The notes under the pieces are model-generated. The model did no database searches. It worked only from the letters and a program-made list of their open reading frames with translations, and was not told the origin of the DNA. Shown here piece by piece: positions 1 through 9,814 of a stretch of DNA of 64,000 nt (positions within the stretch are counted from its first letter, which is position 1; every line of letters begins with the position of its first letter). The DNA is from Neonectria sp. B-13 (taxonomy: Eukaryota > Ascomycota > Sordariomycetes > Hypocreales > Nectriaceae), in the NCBI GenBank assembly GCA_002682825.1, contig NOKP01000002.1, positions 1-64,000 of the forward strand, given 5' to 3'. Position numbers and translations under genes: made by a program.

Positions 1-372
1 CCTCCTCCTTCCCATGATTCACAGGGAAGCTATCCCCCTCCTCCTTCCCATGAGTTACAGGGAAGCTATCCTCCTCCTTCGTCTCACGCTTCACAGGGAG
101 GCTATGCTCCTCCCCCTTCTCATGAACAACACGGTGGACAGACGCTTGCTCAACAAGGATACAGTCCTCCTGAGCAATACCAACAGCATCAAGAGTACCG
201 ACCCGACAGCCAGCAACAGGATCAGGAATACCGTCCCGAACAACACCAGTCCCATCAGGAATATCGACCTGACCAGTACCAGCCGCCCCAGCAGCCTCAT
301 TCTCAGCAATACCAGTCGAACCAGCCCCAGGGCCACCAGCAAGGCCAACACGGACAGAACCCGCAGTATTGA
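1..372 (+). CDS. C-terminal part of a Pro/Gln/Tyr-rich repeat protein (5' end outside window)
   Basis: Reading frame 1 is open from the first base to a TGA at 370-372, so this is the 3' end of a gene that starts left of the window. The N-terminal part visible is three to four imperfect copies of a unit of about 12 residues, of the form SH-x-x-QG-(S/G)Y-PPPP. It then turns into a Gln/His/Tyr-rich tail with repeated EYRP(D/E) units. There is no catalytic motif or membrane segment in this piece. Such PPP/QGGY tails occur on several unrelated fungal proteins, and the family cannot be named from the tail. The reading frame is supported by the repeat periodicity in this frame only. Confidence 0.6.
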   Translation, partial: PPPSHDSQGSYPPPPSHELQGSYPPPSSHASQGGYAPPPSHEQHGGQTLAQQGYSPPEQYQQHQEYRPDSQQQDQEYRPEQHQSHQEYRPDQYQPPQQPHSQQYQSNQPQGHQQGQHGQNPQY

Positions 373-1191
373 ATACAGCACCAGGGGGATTTTGGAACTT
401 GATGGAAGACGGGGCTCATTTCTAGGCATTAATTGCTAACCAGACCATACCACTCGTGCCCGAATGTATTAAGCGACTGGAGGTAGTTAATCTTAGTTAA
501 ATAAGCAACCTCAATGTATGAGCATATGCATGCACTGAGATCATTACGCAAGGACTGGCAGGGAAGAATCAGCGAGCTTCGAGGAAGTGGCATACTTGCC
601 CAGTTGTCCTTCTCTTGCTTCCGTTAGCCAAAGACGCGGCAAAGTGCTAAGAACCCCATAATTGAGTAGTCGGGTTTCACATGAAAAGCTGTCTTGCAAT
701 AATTTGCTGCTCCATCGGGAGCTGCGAATCAATGTTAACGCACCGTCTTGCTGTACCCGGCGGGTAATTATCAAGTTAAACTATATACAAGCTGGGGCTG
801 TTAGCGATACGGCAAACTTTCTCCCATGTTAATTAAATCGTCGGTACTCGGTCGTTGCCAGAACTTTGGTGTAAGGGTCTCTTGGGGAAGGTCTGCCTAA
901 GATCAGGCAATTGTCTTAGAATGCACTGTAAAGCGCTGGTGTGGGTTTCAGGGTTGACACTCTTTGTCACATAGCTAGCTTATTAGGATCGTCATGAGAG
1001 CCCTGTTGCCGTCAAAACCCTATTCTAGCTACCTTGATGGATCACCATGATAGACCATCTTGAGGGCCTACTTTGATGGTCATGATAGCTAAGATAAACG
1101 ACCTACTTAGAACCCTCTGCCTGGCTCTAGGGGGTGTATGATGACCATGGGCTCCTGACGCCGCGGAAGATCTTGGCACATGCGGTGCACC
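373..1191. other. Intergenic, no gene seen
   Basis: About 0.8 kb between convergent genes. Short open frames on both strands lack any recognisable motif or codon bias. I see no RNA gene or repeat here. Confidence 0.5.
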
Positions 1192-2553
1192 TCAGCGAGG
1201 CATGTCCCTGACCGAGTCAAGCCACTGTGGAACGACCTTTCTTGTAAAGTTCATGAATTTCCATAGCCCAACTGCCTGCTCGACATTGCCCACCGGGTCC
1301 TTGACACGCTCAGGAAACGCAATCCCGGCACCAAACAGTCCAGGCACGTGCTTCCGTATTCCGACGGTTGCCTCGTTCCTAGAGGCATTCCAAAAGCGCC
1401 CAGTGTCATTGTCATATTCCACGCCAAGTGGTTGAGGCTCCGTATTGGTTGAGTCAAGCAGGGACAACTCAGGTATGGGGTCGCGTCGATACCCGATCGC
1501 TTGGACAATATGCGTGCAGTCGGGGAGCTCGGCCTGGTAGGCGGTGTCTTCTCCATTGCCTGGTTGCGTCCATAGTCGGGTGATGATCTTGCTGTACTGG
1601 CTGCTGGAAAATGTGTCGTCTTCAAGATTCTGACGGGCCCACTGGGCGGCTTGGCCCTTGAGACCGGTGTTGTCATACAAGATCCAACCGTCCTTGGGCA
1701 CAGCATACCGTAAATTCTTGTGGCGTGTGAACCACTTGATGCGCAAGTTGGGGTGACTAGTTTTTGCAAGATTGCAAAGGTTCATCAAGACTAAAATTGC
1801 CGAGTGCGAGGCGCCAACAACTGCAATGGTGACTGGGGCTTTAGAGTCGAGCTGCTGGGCTAGCAGCGAGGGCTTGAGGGCAGTGTCGAGATGCACCAGG
1901 GCAATCTTCTGGCCAGCAAGAGGACCTTGTTGCAAAGCCGGCAGCGTTTCAGAAATAGGGCTGGACCCAGTGCATAGAATCAGGCGAGGAGTCGTGACGG
2001 GCTCGGAGCCATCTAAAGCAACCGTCCACCTGTTCGTATGCTATAGCGTGATCTAAAGTGAGCCCAACTTTGTTCTCAACCTCGATCGACGGGGGTGGAG
2101 TGTTAAGAAAACTAAACAACGTACCTTGTCAAGAGTAGCATTCGTCACCTTTCCACGATGCTGGGCTACATGGGGAAACTCGCGTGCCAAGCCAGCCGTG
2201 AGCATCAAGCACAAGTCAGCCGCGTAGTGAAGGGAGCAACCTTGATCCTGAGGTAGATGGCTCAGCGCCGTGAAAGCATTAGGCGTAGGAGTGCTATCGA
2301 CGACGCGCTGGAGCGGCGTGACAGCAGTAGCAAACTTGGCAAACAGATCGACCTTGGTGTTGCTGGGGACCTCGCGATACCGTTCGTGGATGCGGCCGGC
2401 ACGGAACTCGGGATCGGCCCAGTAGAGACGGCGGTTCTGAGGCAGATGCTGGAGGAGCGTGCCAATAACGGCGAGGCCACTCGGTCCACCGCCGACCACG
2501 ACAGCCTCTGCTGAGCGCGTCTTGGCGAAGACGCTGGCGATACGCGCCGACAT
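1192..2553 (-). CDS. FAD/NAD(P)-dependent oxidoreductase (lysine/ornithine N-monooxygenase-like)
   Basis: Two exons, 2553-2125 and 2040-1192, with an 84-bp intron 2041-2124 (GTACGT...CTATAG), give 425 residues in frame. An N-terminal dinucleotide-binding motif GGGPSG (about residues 21-26) follows a hydrophobic strand and should bind FAD. A second motif, GASHSA (about 219-224), follows another hydrophobic strand and should bind NAD(P)H. A late HIVQAIGYRRDP segment fits the ATG-like motif of class B flavin monooxygenases and the K_oxygenase/pyridine nucleotide-disulphide oxidoreductase superfamily. The substrate cannot be told. No signal peptide is seen, so it is probably cytosolic. It is transcribed in the same direction as the peroxiredoxin-like gene just upstream, but nothing shows that they are functionally linked. 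The fold call is firm and the N-hydroxylase subtype is inference. Confidence 0.8.
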
Positions 2554-2900
2554 GGAGTTGGATGTATGTGGTGGTTTGGTGATGGATGTAATAGATATCT
2601 AGCCGAAGTACGTTGTGCGGCGTTCTGGGTCCGACTCAGCTCAGCCAAGGAGACCTATCTGTGTTGGCACTTTGAACTCTCAACAAGATTGAGTCTATTA
2701 TCTGATCGGCCAGTCTCTAACGCTTCGTACGCGCTACGTGTTACGTGGCGTAAGAGGGTCTCAGCGCTAACAACCTCGACCCGCCGTATCCACTGGCGGG
2801 TCCTCCATCTTCATCACATTTCAAGTCCAGGGTAATTGAGTAGTGACAATTTATTCTCCATGGCACTACCAACATAATGCTATCCGCTTATCAAGTTCCT
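2554..2900. other. Intergenic, no gene seen
   Basis: About 350 bp holding the 3' flank of the peroxiredoxin-like gene and the promoter of the flavoprotein gene. No distinct element recognised. Confidence 0.5.
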
Positions 2901-3548
2901 CTAAAGGGCGTTGGCCCATTCAACCGCGGTGGTGGGCTCCAATCTCTTGGTGTAGTCTGGGTCCACAAAAACATTGCGAACGTTTCCGTTCCTGTCCACC
3001 AAGAAGTTGGCCGGGATAGGCACCTCAAACTCATTATTGCCCTGTCTCTTGTTCAAATCATGCCCAAAACCGTCATAGACAGGCTTGATGTAGTCGGGCA
3101 TTTGCCATACAATCCCCAACTCTCGCGCAAACTTGTTGTCCGTGTCCGTGAGCACCTCAAACTCCAGCTCGTTCTTCTCCTTGGTTGTCAGAGAATTGTC
3201 AGGCAGCTCGGGCGACACGGCCACAAGCGTGACGCCCTTGGACGTGAACTCTGCAAGGTGCTGCTGAAGGCCATGCAACGCGATGTTACAGAAAGGGCAC
3301 CAGCTGCCACGGTAGAAGGTGATGAGCAAGGCGCCCTTGGCGAGTAGGTTGTCCCGCGTCACGGCTTTGCCAGAGGCGTCGCTGAGCTCGAAGTCGGGCA
3401 GTTTGGAGCCAGGCTGCAAGACCTTTGACTCGTCGAAGGAAGCGACAATTTCAGCGCGGGAGCGGTTGATGGGCTCTGTGACGGTTTCGGGGGCATGTTG
3501 CATGAAGTTGTCCAAGGTGGACTGAAGTTGTTCAGCGATGGCAGACAT
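2901..3548 (-). CDS. AhpC/TSA-type peroxiredoxin-like thioredoxin-fold protein
   Basis: An uninterrupted frame of 215 residues starts at ATG 3548. Residues about 48-60 (GSKLPDFELSDASG) begin the AhpC/TSA domain. The beta strand ALLITFYRGSWCPFC places a CxxC-like pair at Cys84 and Cys87. In this family (peroxiredoxin-like, PF00578) the first cysteine attacks peroxide or forms a mixed disulphide. The segment VPIPANFLVDRNGNVRNVFVDPDY near the C-terminus is typical of the last strands of the fold. No signal peptide is visible, so a cytosolic redox role is likely. The family call is strong. Whether it is a true peroxidase or a thioredoxin-like disulphide reductase is open, because WCPFC differs from the usual PxxxTxxC peroxiredoxin site. 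Confidence 0.85.
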   Translation of the reverse strand: MSAIAEQLQSTLDNFMQHAPETVTEPINRSRAEIVASFDESKVLQPGSKLPDFELSDASGKAVTRDNLLAKGALLITFYRGSWCPFCNIALHGLQQHLAEFTSKGVTLVAVSPELPDNSLTTKEKNELEFEVLTDTDNKFARELGIVWQMPDYIKPVYDGFGHDLNKRQGNNEFEVPIPANFLVDRNGNVRNVFVDPDYTKRLEPTTAVEWANAL

Positions 3549-3790
3549 GGTGGCTAGGGAAAAAATGTTGGGTATATGATCTAGATGGAGAAGATGTAGT
3601 TTGTGATGGGATCTGTTTTTTCAAATTTGGAAACTTGACGGCTTGGCCTTTCTTACTTATACCCACCCATCTGACCCATATTCAAGGAACATATTCCCTG
3701 CTTATGGTTCTCTTTGAACTTCATGTTGTCCATTACAAACGCAAAGTACGATGCTGGGTTTGTAATCTAGCTGCTGGGGTTTCGTGCTTG

Positions 3791-3860
3791 CTGGTGCGAG
3801 TTGGTGCGAGTTGGTCCCATTTCGTCCGGTTTGGTCCGGCTTGGTCCGCATTGGAGCGGG
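3791..3860 (+). repeat. Seven-unit 10-bp tandem array with CGG triplets upstream of a Zn2Cys6 gene
   Basis: Seven consecutive decamers of the form TTGGTCCGGN run without gaps from 3791 to 3860. The first two read xTGGTGCGAG and the last reads TTGGAGCGGG. CGG triplets stand at 3827, 3837 and 3857, one DNA turn or a multiple of it apart. The array ends about 118 bp before the ATG of a Zn(II)2Cys6-type regulator, a class that binds CGG half-sites. The periodicity is directly visible. A regulatory or autoregulatory role is inference. Confidence 0.6.
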
Positions 3861-3978
3861 GACATTATTCAGCACTTCTTCATCTCACCATCCTCCATTC
3901 ACCTCTTCGCAACGTCTACGGCATCGTCTTCCTTGAAAGATACACACACATGCTGCTGTGAAGGACTTGCTTCCGGAT

Positions 3979-6072
3979 ATGCGGGACCGCCGAGGCCATG
4001 GGCCAAATGCAAAGCGCATGCGGCTCGGAACCAAGAGCTGCGCGGAATGCCGACGAAGAAAGACCCGCTGCATCGTCCAGCCTGGGCACCCAGTCTGCGA
4101 TAGCTGTGCTGTTCATGAGACTCTGTGCCAGCCGCAACAAGCGAGAGGCAAGACACTCCCGATCATCGATGGGGACAGCGATGCCATCAAGACGAGACTG
4201 TTGGAGCTGGAAGACATGGTTGATCGGCTTCAAGCCCAGCTTCAATTGACTGGGGAACCGGCCAATGCCTCACCTGACAACGCGGCATCATTGAATAAAC
4301 ATGGTATATCTATTCCAACGACATCTAGAGATATCTTGCCACCGTCGTCAAAGACCAATCCGACGCCGTCTTCATCAGCCAGTTATCCGACCTCTCCGGG
4401 ACCGCCCGACGAGGTAAATGACCATACCGGAGCGCCCCTGGTGGATCTATTCATGGACGCAAAGCTCATGCAAAAGCCGAACCATCCGGAACAACGGAGC
4501 ATTGGGATGTCCCACACCGAGAACAGAGCCCAGGACTTAATTCAATCTCTGGGAGCCATGCTCCCAAATAGGATGACCCTCCAAGTCATCCTCTCAGAAT
4601 CTAGTCCATTCTGGTGCACTTGGCCGCCATGCTATCACGGCGCCGGAACCGAAGACGTCCTGCTGCCCGCGCAGCAAAACGAAGCGATAAACTTCATCTA
4701 TTCATCTTTCAAGTCCCAGCTGCCAGCGTCAGTCGCAAAAGCCATGCTCTTCCTATCGCTGTGCTTCCAGCAACTCCCCAAGCAAAGTGCTGCACGCGTC
4801 CTTCTTCCCCAGGCAAATTCGTTGATCGACGAGTACGTGGAGCTCTGCTCAACACTTCTGTTTTTCGGGACCGAGTCGAGCCAAAGACTGGATGACCTAG
4901 AAGCCCGACTGTTCCTGTACAAGCTCTGTATTAATATGGGCAAGCCTCGACGAGCGTGGAGCGCCATCCGCGGTGCCGTGGAGTCGGCAATGCTACAAGG
5001 CTTTCATCGACTAGACAAGAGAGCTGACACGAGACGAAGCCATCTCTGGGAGATGATATGGCAGTCAGACAGGCAGGCGTCCTCCGTCTTAGGAATGCCG
5101 TGTTCCGTCCCAAACTCGCATGTAGCAGTGTCCTCTGGCCCAGCTGGTGATACTCTAATGGAGGATATCAGCTATCGCATCTTCCGTCTGGCTGGAGACG
5201 TGATTGATAGAGACCAGAACCATGTTAAGAGCCTCAACTATGCGACCACTGTTCAGCTGGATCAAGATTGTGCCGCCATTCAGCCTTTAATACCAGCGGA
5301 ATGGGATGATCCGGCGCTGCAGACCGACATGCCTTTGGGAACACTCTACCACACTCAGTGTCTAAAGATGAAGTATCTCATTTTGAAGAAACATATACAT
5401 TTACCTTGGATGCTGAAGTCTATTTCAGACCCCAAATATCTGCACAGCCGAGCGACGACGGTTGACGCTGTGCGGGAGTTCATCACGTCGTACCTCACTC
5501 TACGAACGAATCCAATAAGCGAGTACGTCAATTGTGAGATCATGGACTTTGAGGCCTTTAGTTCAACGGTGATCCTCATCATTGACCTCGTATCTAAGCC
5601 GTCAACGACCCACCATACTGCTTCCCAAATAGCAGACTGGGAGCTTGTGGGCAAGGCTACGCGATGTCTTGCCCAGACAGCTGAGCAACTCGAATGCTCC
5701 ATAGCAGCCCAAGCAGCACAGGTTCTCCAATTTTTTACCAGGGCGTATGAGGGCGATGCGAATATTCCTGACGAGTTCGAGACTGCAATTCCGTTCTTTG
5801 GCCAAATGCGCATCAGCCGCGTCATGACCTCGAACCCACATCTTGAAGCTAGACGAACAGCACCGAGTAATAATACTGCACCCGAGGAGATGCTCAAAGA
5901 AATCGAATTTAGGGTGGACACGTTTGGGCACAACATACCTGTCGACTTTGGTTTTGGCGCTGAGCTGGGCGCCGACTGGGCAAGTTTCGTGGATTTTGAT
6001 GCTCCGTTTGACTGGTCACAGACGTTTGGTCAAGCGGACTTTATAAATACGAAAATGAACGGTTTTCAGTGA
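3979..6072 (+). CDS. Zn(II)2Cys6 transcription factor with fungal-specific TF domain
   Basis: The first in-frame ATG is at 3979 and the frame runs 697 residues without an intron. Residues 21-50 form a complete binuclear zinc cluster, C-x2-C-x6-C-x8-C-x2-C-x6-C, with Cys at 21, 24, 31, 40, 43 and 50 and the basic stretch RRRKTR between the second and third. A short coiled-coil-like heptad region (about 75-95) could dimerise the protein. The middle region carries the helical fungal-specific TF domain, with segments such as LFLYKLCINMGKPRRAW and LWEMIWQSDRQAS. The C-terminus is acidic and aromatic-rich, ending near a FDAPFDWSQTF segment that could activate transcription. Nuclear location is expected. 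The target genes are unknown, and the CGG array just upstream may be a self-regulatory site. Confidence 0.93.
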   Translation: MRDRRGHGPNAKRMRLGTKSCAECRRRKTRCIVQPGHPVCDSCAVHETLCQPQQARGKTLPIIDGDSDAIKTRLLELEDMVDRLQAQLQLTGEPANASPDNAASLNKHGISIPTTSRDILPPSSKTNPTPSSSASYPTSPGPPDEVNDHTGAPLVDLFMDAKLMQKPNHPEQRSIGMSHTENRAQDLIQSLGAMLPNRMTLQVILSESSPFWCTWPPCYHGAGTEDVLLPAQQNEAINFIYSSFKSQLPASVAKAMLFLSLCFQQLPKQSAARVLLPQANSLIDEYVELCSTLLFFGTESSQRLDDLEARLFLYKLCINMGKPRRAWSAIRGAVESAMLQGFHRLDKRADTRRSHLWEMIWQSDRQASSVLGMPCSVPNSHVAVSSGPAGDTLMEDISYRIFRLAGDVIDRDQNHVKSLNYATTVQLDQDCAAIQPLIPAEWDDPALQTDMPLGTLYHTQCLKMKYLILKKHIHLPWMLKSISDPKYLHSRATTVDAVREFITSYLTLRTNPISEYVNCEIMDFEAFSSTVILIIDLVSKPSTTHHTASQIADWELVGKATRCLAQTAEQLECSIAAQAAQVLQFFTRAYEGDANIPDEFETAIPFFGQMRISRVMTSNPHLEARRTAPSNNTAPEEMLKEIEFRVDTFGHNIPVDFGFGAELGADWASFVDFDAPFDWSQTFGQADFINTKMNGFQ

Positions 6073-7249
6073 TAAAACTGTCATACATGGAGAGGGTGTC
6101 CGGGAGCGAGCAGTTTGGTTTTAGTGTCAAATAGCCACAGCAACATGCGATACAGAAACAACGGCATTTTAACCTTTTCTTACTTGAGGCAGTGAGGGGA
6201 AGCCGACGATGAAAACCCGACCAGGTCAATTAGATGCCAGAAAGACAACACAGCCTACCTTCAGCCCGGCATTTATCAACTTTTCTGAGGTGGCGTGAGG
6301 AAAATAACCCAGAATGTCCGACCGGGCCAATGGCGGTTCGAAATGCAAGAGGGTCTGGCTCCATACAAGGAGTAGAAAACAAAATACGAACATTCATGCA
6401 TGTCGGCAGTTTGTGTGCGACGACAGTAGAGCTAAGATAATTGGCGAAGATTTATGAGAGATCTCCAGACGATCTCATAAGAAGCAGAACATGTCAAGTC
6501 AGGGAGTATCACTATGATAGGCAATACAGAATCAAGTCTCTTCGCTGTCTGATGGGCCGAGAATATATTGAGATGCGTGGTACGCTCCGAACTGTACTCG
6601 ATAGGTAAAGCGACCAACAACTATCCGAAGCATAGCAAATTTCTCAAGCTGCTTCGTTGAATGTCCGATCATTAATCGCTACTCTAAAGCATACTGTTTT
6701 TGCATTCTCTTAGTCCAGATACTCGCCACACACTGTGGCAGCCGGGTCACTTATATCCAAGTATAAGGAGGTCTATTCCATAAGCTAGAACCAGTTAAGA
6801 GGCCCTAATTAGAACGAACCCTCATCGTCCTGGATATAACCATCAAGTCGTCTCACTTGACTTGAGTGCTGTGTAAAGTCTCTCACAAACTTTGGTAAGA
6901 CATGGTTATATAGAGTCCCAGCAACGTTTAGCAACATGGAAATAATACCAAAGAGAAGAGTCAATAAAAGCAACGGGGCTTCCGCTTTTGCATATTAATG
7001 ATTTCACTGCGGAGGCCGTTTTGAAAGCAGGAATGAAGAAGATTGCCCTCCTCGGAACCAGATCCAAGATAGAAAAATACTTCCTCAGGGGACGGTTGGA
7101 GTCGAAGCAGAACATTGAGGTGCTGACGCCGTTGGGTGAAGGATTGGGACCAGGAACAGGTCTCCATCAGCGTAACCATCGTTCCCGTGCGCCTGAGGTG
7201 CTAATTCTTGAGCGGAATTATTTTCCTTGTCATCCATCAAAATTGGTTG
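6073..7249. other. Intergenic, no gene seen
   Basis: About 1.2 kb between the Zn2Cys6 gene and the tRNA gene. Only short, unconvincing frames are present, and no repeat was recognised. Confidence 0.5.
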
Positions 7250-7345
7250 GCTTCCATAGCTCAGTTGGTTAGAGCTTCGTACTAATACTTCAACTTGCAA
7301 GTGTTGGTAATGCGAAGGTCGCAGGTTCAAGCCCTGCTGGGAGCA
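7250..7345 (+). tRNA. tRNA-Ile (anticodon AAT) with a 22-nt intron
   Basis: A full cloverleaf can be drawn. The acceptor stem GCTTCCA (7250-7256) pairs with TGGGAGC (7338-7344), with one G-T pair and discriminator A at 7345. The D arm is GCTC/GAGC. The anticodon stem TCGTA (7277-7281) pairs with TGCGA (7311-7315), and the T arm is GCAGG-TTCAAGC-CCTGC. The loop C-T-A-A-T-A puts anticodon AAT at 7284-7286. It is interrupted one base 3' of the anticodon, the canonical eukaryotic position, by an intron at 7288-7309. Position 34 A would be read as inosine. A-box and B-box match Pol III promoters. Confidence 0.9.
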
Positions 7346-8457
7346 TTGATTGTTCACATCGCCCGCCAATTAAATTTTTGCCTCAAGAAATCTCCAGGTA
7401 TTTTTGCCGATCGGGCATCGAATCATTAATATGTAGTTATGCACTTGGTCCAAGTCCTGCCGGAGGCTCCTCATTTGGCTTGAGGTTGTGGGATAAGAGA
7501 CTCTGCGCGACAATGAAGTAAGTAGCTTGCGCTATTGTAGTCGCAGCCCAGCGAACGAGAAAAATGACAAGGTGGCGGGCGGGCGACAAAGAAGACGAAG
7601 CAGCTAATGCACTGTAACTACTATAGCTAATGTGCTGTAATTGTCGCAGCTGATGCGCTGCAATTGCCGTAGCTAGTGTGCTATAGTCACTGTAGTTAAT
7701 GTACTGTGACTTATTACATGTGACCCTATTGGCTTGGAGCAAAAATAAACTCACTAACAGGGCCCTAAGGAGTGCTATGGTAAAAAGTTTTTTTTTTTGG
7801 GACATCGGTCCCTAGACCTATGCACAGAAGTGTCGCACAAAGGGACATGCTGCCGCTTTGCTATAGTGACTTGGAGAGATGCGGTGTTCAGGACTACGTC
7901 TTTGTTTAACAGTGTGACGCATGGACTCTGTTACGCAAATGTAATGTTCAGCCGTAAAGATGCATTTTCCTCTTTGTTAGAATTGAGCCTGTGTTATCAC
8001 ATCTGATGGTAGGGATCAATGGGATAAAAGCTCTTGATTTCTATCTATCCTAGAGGGAAATGAAGGGAAACGTGTCATCTAGGATGACTAGGTTGTTGAG
8101 GGCATCTAGGTTTGTGACTAGGTTGTTGAGAGAGGTCAAATTGATCAACCTTTGCAAGACCATCGGGCCTAGGAAGCTTGTCATGTGGGGGAACCTTGTG
8201 ATAGCCAATGCAATGCGACATGTGTGACTGGACTTTACCTACTGTTCTTATGGCCTTTGTTCTCGTACGTTTCTTTCACTGCTTTCCGCCATATTGATTC
8301 TTTGTATCTCAGTCACGAAGGTTACGTATTCAATTCAGTGTTAGGGCCAACATCCGCTTTCATAGAACCTTGTGTTCGCTTTTCCTTTGTTCAAAGCATG
8401 AATGTTCTACTGTGATTCACTTATCAAAGGGACCGCGTTTTACGTATGACAGTTGCC
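7346..8457. other. Intergenic with tandem repeats, no gene seen
   Basis: Besides the 23-bp minisatellite, this stretch has a 12-base T run (about 7787-7798) and two copies of TGACTAGGTTGTTGAG (8085-8100 and 8115-8130). Each of these is preceded by CATCTAGG, forming a unit of about 30 bp repeated twice. No protein or RNA gene is evident. Confidence 0.5.
7603..7717. repeat. 23-bp minisatellite, five degenerate copies
   Basis: Units begin at 7603, 7626, 7649, 7672 and 7695 with exactly 23-bp spacing. The consensus is GCTAATGTGCTGTAATTG followed by a variable CNGTA-type end. Copies differ at several bases each. The array lies within a 122-residue antisense frame whose Ser/Ala/Tyr-rich product only mirrors the repeat. 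Confidence 0.75.
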
Positions 8458-8463
8458 TATAAA
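8458..8463 (+). promoter_or_regulatory. Probable TATA box
   Basis: TATAAA stands 134 bp upstream of the ATG at 8597. It is followed by a pyrimidine-rich then CA-rich leader (8490-8570), an arrangement common at well-expressed fungal genes. The assignment is by position and sequence only. Confidence 0.4.
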
Positions 8464-8596
8464 GACGGCTTTCCATTCTTCTCTGTCAATCTCGTCTCAT
8501 CTTAAGCTCACACTCAAACAACCAACAAACACACTCAAACCACACCCGCACTATCGCAATTACACAGACGACTTGACAAAAGTAAACACCGCAAAT

Positions 8597-9352
8597 ATGC
8601 AATCTACTTCCTCTCCCACTAAAACCTCCACCGGTCTCTTCGGCCCTATCCCTCCTGCAACAACGATCAACATGAAGTTGACATTTTGTTACATTCCAGA
8701 GGGAAAGTTGACCGTCTCTCTCAAGCAGGACGTTCCGGAACCCGAGGAGGACGAGAGTTTCATAAGCCATTGGATCGAGACCAACTGTTTCAAATGGATG
8801 TCTGATATGCCGCGGGAGTCACTGCAGACGAATGATCTCGTCCGCTTGATTGCCCCTGAAACAACGATCAGGATGAAGCTGACCTTTACGCACAATCCGG
8901 AGGGTGCACTGGGCATCTCGCTCAGTCCAGACGAAAAGGAACTCGAGGTGGGCGAGAGCTCTGTACGAAAGCTGCTCAACACCTACCATTTCAAATGGGT
9001 GGCTGAGATGCCGCGGGCGCTGTTGCAGAAGGCCGAGGGGCGGAAGATGCTAGACGAGGAGATGAAGTCTCGTAGTATCACACCCGCATCCAAGACTGCC
9101 AAGACACCCACTGAGCCTCAGGCTGCCAGTCTGCGCAACGACGACGAGAAGCTGCGCTCGAGTATTCTCTATCACAGTGAACAAGCGATTCTTCATTGTG
9201 ATGCAGGCGATTACCACTCCTCTCTCAGCGATGAAAACGAGAATCATGATGCGCGGCGCCGCTTTCACATGGGCATGATGTACGACCATGATTCGGTTGT
9301 TCTCGCTGATCGTGGCAGGCTCAAGGAGCTACAGGAGGAAAGCAAAGCCTAA
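8597..9352 (+). CDS. Unrecognised protein with an internal 67-residue tandem duplication
   Basis: The first in-frame ATG is at 8597, giving 251 residues. I do not recognise the family. Residues about 19-77 and 86-144 are two copies of one unit. Each starts with (P/A)-x-TTI-x-MKLTF, has PEG-x-L in the first strand, an acidic middle, and ends in (C/H)FKW-(M/V)-x-(D/E)-MPR-x-(S/L)LQ. Copies are offset by 67 residues and are also clearly alike at DNA level, so the duplication is not ancient. The C-terminal third (about 150-251) is charged and low in hydrophobics. No signal peptide or membrane segment is seen. A TATA box and CA-rich leader suggest real expression. Confidence 0.7.
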   Translation: MQSTSSPTKTSTGLFGPIPPATTINMKLTFCYIPEGKLTVSLKQDVPEPEEDESFISHWIETNCFKWMSDMPRESLQTNDLVRLIAPETTIRMKLTFTHNPEGALGISLSPDEKELEVGESSVRKLLNTYHFKWVAEMPRALLQKAEGRKMLDEEMKSRSITPASKTAKTPTEPQAASLRNDDEKLRSSILYHSEQAILHCDAGDYHSSLSDENENHDARRRFHMGMMYDHDSVVLADRGRLKELQEESKA

Positions 9353-9814
9353 GAAGACCACAAAGGACAGACTGTGAAAGAGGTATCATGGATACCTACG
9401 ACGCGAAACTGTATTGCCACATCGCTTAACTGGTTTTTTTTCCACCTCTTTATGGCACAGCTTAGCTAGAAAGTACTTTTACTATTTATACAAGATACAA
9501 AACGCATTCGTAGCAGATCCTTTTCTAGATACGGCAACATTAGGCAGGTCACCTTCCCAGCACGTATACAGGATGTAATGTGCGTGTATTTAACAGATGG
9601 CCGAGCCATGGTTTCCCAATCGATCAACTAATCTTCCCAACCCATCCAGTTGATGAACTTTGCCCTCCTAGGGGCAGTCGTCAGCGTTCCGCCATCAAAC
9701 GACCCATTGACCGGCACGTCTGTGGCGAATTGTATTGCCGTTGGTCTCACTGGGCGAGTACTCAATTTCTGACGCCAAAGGAACGGGCAGCAACGCGTAC
9801 CATGCTTCGGGAAT
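9353..9814. other. Intergenic, no gene seen
   Basis: 3' flank of the duplicated-domain gene, with a short T-run near 9436 and AT-rich stretches. Nothing else recognised. Confidence 0.4.

Noticed and set aside
7437..7805. 122-residue minus-strand frame
   Set aside because: Its Ser/Tyr/Ala-rich product is a translation of the 23-bp minisatellite and flanks; no other evidence of coding.
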